Part shown: positions 6,718 through 8,115 of the stretch, piece after piece
Numbering within the stretch: position 1 is the first letter of the stretch
Layout of the letters: every line of letters starts with the position of its first letter
Source of the DNA: an uncultured Rhodopirellula sp.
GTDB lineage: Bacteria > Planctomycetota > Planctomycetia > Pirellulales > Pirellulaceae
DNA: 8,115 bases
Assembly (NCBI GenBank): GCA_913061385.1
Contig: CAJXTM010000126.1
Location: 1 to 8,115, forward strand
Direction: 5' to 3'
Made by a program: the position numbers and the translations under genes
The notes under the pieces: model-generated
Databases searched by the model: none
The model's input: only the letters and a program-made list of their open reading frames with translations
What the model was told of the DNA's origin: nothing

Positions 6718-8070
6718 TTGAACGCAGCAACTGATGGATTGAATGGTCCACAAGCCGAAGCGGTAGCCACCCTGAGTGGGCCGATGTTGGTGCTGGCCGG
6801 CGCGGGAACAGGAAAGACCCGCGTGGTAACGTTTCGGATCGCAAACCTGATTCGCAATGGCATCGCGCCGGAGCGAATTCTGGCGGTCACATTTACCAAT
6901 AAAGCGTCTGGCGAGATGCAGGATCGGGTCAGTGAACTGATCACCAAAGCCCAACGTCAGAATCGCCCCTCTGGCGGAAAACGGCGAATCGCCAAGAAAA
7001 AAACGAAACCGCCACAACCTGTCATCAGCACATTCCACGCTCAATGCGTGCAAATTCTGCGACGGCATGCAAAGGCTTTGGGATTCCCCGCTAAGTTTTC
7101 GATCTATGATCGCGGCGACCAGGAATCTCTTGCACGAGGAATCCTACGTGAACTGAGATTACCCGGGACCGCATTGCGGCCCGGCGACATGCTCTCGATC
7201 ATCGGTGGCTGGAAAAACGAATCAGTTAAACCTAACAAAGCTGCTTTCCTCGCCTCAACGGATAGGGAACACTTTGCCGCCGCTGGCTACCGGCGTTATC
7301 AGGAAGCTCTGTATGCGCGTGGCGCGATGGACTTTGATGACCTGCTGCTGCACACCGAAACTCTGTTCGACGAACATCCCGCCATTCGCGATGAAGAGGC
7401 AGCAAAGTATGACCACGTTTTAGTCGATGAGTACCAGGACACTAACGGAAGCCAATATCGGATCACCCGACATCTGACCCTACGCCATCGCAACCTGTGC
7501 GTTGTCGGCGACGACGACCAATCCATCTATGCATGGCGTGGTGCTGATGTCACGCACATCCTGAGCTTCAAGGATGACTGGCCGGACGCAAAAGTGGTGT
7601 GTTTAGAAAACAATTACCGCAGCACCGCTGAAATCCTAGCGATGGCGAATCGACTGATCGCCTTTAACACCGAAAGACACGATAAGATTCTCATCGCAAG
7701 TCGCCCCAAGGGACCGCGACCGAGAATCGAGCAACACAAGGATGAGATCACGGAATCTGAAACGGTCGTCCGTGAAATATCAAACCGCATCAATAACGAT
7801 CATATACAACCTCGCGACATTGCGATTTTGTTCCGCACCAACGAGCAGCCACGGTTGTTTGAAACAGAACTTCGCAAAGCAAATATTCCTTATGTGATGC
7901 TGGGAAGCCAGTCATTCTTTGATCGACGTGAAGTCAAAGACATCCTGGCGTACCTGAAATGGATCGAACAACCGAACGACGAAGTCGCATTACTGCGGGT
8001 AATCAACACGCCGGCCCGTGGTCTTGGAAACAAGACCGTCAAACTTCTAGTGCAGCGTGCTGTTGAACGT
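6718..8070 (+). CDS. UvrD/PcrA-type superfamily 1 ATP-dependent DNA helicase, N-terminal part (cut by contig end)
   Basis: This is a 3'-5' DNA helicase/translocase of the UvrD/Rep/PcrA family, which acts in DNA repair and replication-fork maintenance. Visible motifs by residue: Q-motif LNGPQAEAV (8-16); Walker A GAGTGKT (28-34); Ia AVTFTNKASGEM (56-67); Ib ISTFHAQCVQILRR (103-116); Walker B LVDEYQDTN (235-243); III VVGDDDQSIYAWRG (262-275); IV region ENNYRST (297-303); FDRREVKDILAYL (401-413). No in-frame ATG precedes Walker A; the first is residue 23. In-frame stops at 6700-6702 and 6709-6711 limit the start to TTG at 6718 (chosen, giving MNAATDGLNGPQ) or TTG at 6739. Residues ~77-101 are a Lys/Arg/Pro-rich insertion between Ia and Ib. 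Exactly 451 codons are genomic; adapter then adds the false tail LSLIHISEPTRPRLI. Motifs V and VI and most of domain 2 are missing. The family is certain; which paralogue (uvrD, pcrA or rep) is not. Confidence 0.95.
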
Positions 8071-8115
8071 CTGTCTCTTATACACATCTCCGAGCCCACG
8101 AGACCGAGGCTGATC
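8071..8115. other. Nextera sequencing adapter (artefact, not genomic)
   Basis: Bases 8071-8089 are the Tn5 mosaic end in reverse orientation, and 8071-8104 are the reverse complement of the Nextera read-2 primer. Bases 8105-8112 (CGAGGCTG) are the reverse complement of the index seen at 7-14, and 8113-8115 begin the P7 tail. This is read-through into the library adapter. It continues the helicase frame without a stop, producing a false C-terminus. Confidence 0.98.

Noticed and set aside
6574..7068. Minus-strand open frame opposite the helicase start
   Set aside because: It overlaps a clear helicase reading frame with family motifs and the end of the membrane-protein gene. It is a shadow frame.
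49..8070. A new defence or mobile-element system linking the kinase, oxidoreductase, membrane protein and helicase
   Set aside because: The genes are on two strands with large gaps, the helicase is a standard UvrD/PcrA type, and there are no nucleases, integrases, toxins or attachment sites.
30..8089. A composite transposon bounded by Tn5 mosaic ends
   Set aside because: The mosaic ends continue into Illumina primer, index and P7 bases, there is no transposase and no target-site duplication can exist at contig ends. It is library adapter.

Overview
This window looks like a fragment of a planctomycete genome, probably a marine Rhodopirellula-like member of the Pirellulaceae. That placement is an inference from protein style, roughly balanced base composition, weak Shine-Dalgarno signals and loosely packed genes; no marker gene is present to prove it. 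Both ends are artificial. Bases 1-48 and 8071-8115 are Illumina Nextera adapter (P7 tail, 8-base i7 index, read-2 primer, Tn5 mosaic end) in inverted orientation. The true genomic insert is 49-8070, and the outermost gene at each end is cut by the contig end, not by biology.

Layout: (1) 49-3710, minus strand: a large soluble hybrid sensor histidine kinase with four PAS domains, HisKA, HATPase, two receiver domains and an HPt domain, missing only its last residues. (2) 3711-4548: an 838-base stretch with no convincing gene. It holds a candidate promoter/operator for the kinase, a 10-bp-unit minisatellite (4091-4199) and two small inverted repeats. (3) 4549-5745, minus strand: a complete Gfo/Idh/MocA-family NAD(P)-dependent sugar oxidoreductase whose stop codon lies in a 14-bp tandem duplication. 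(4) 5746-5991: a divergent intergenic region with a perfect 7-bp dyad. (5) 5992-6627, plus strand: a single-pass membrane-anchored protein of unknown function. (6) 6628-6717: a short spacer with a perfect 19-bp tandem duplication. (7) 6718-8070, plus strand: the N-terminal 451 residues of a UvrD/PcrA-type superfamily 1 DNA helicase, which apparently starts at TTG and carries a lysine/arginine-rich insertion.

The genes do not form an obvious pathway. The kinase and the oxidoreductase share a strand but are 838 bases apart. The membrane protein and the helicase share the other strand and could be co-transcribed across 90 bases, but nothing links their functions. I found no convincing new biological system. 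The most unusual features are the minisatellite, the three short tandem duplications or arrays lying in or next to gene boundaries, the basic helicase insertion, the complete orphan phosphorelay kinase and the uncharacterised membrane protein. The most important practical result is that both contig ends, and the peptides read from them, are adapter.
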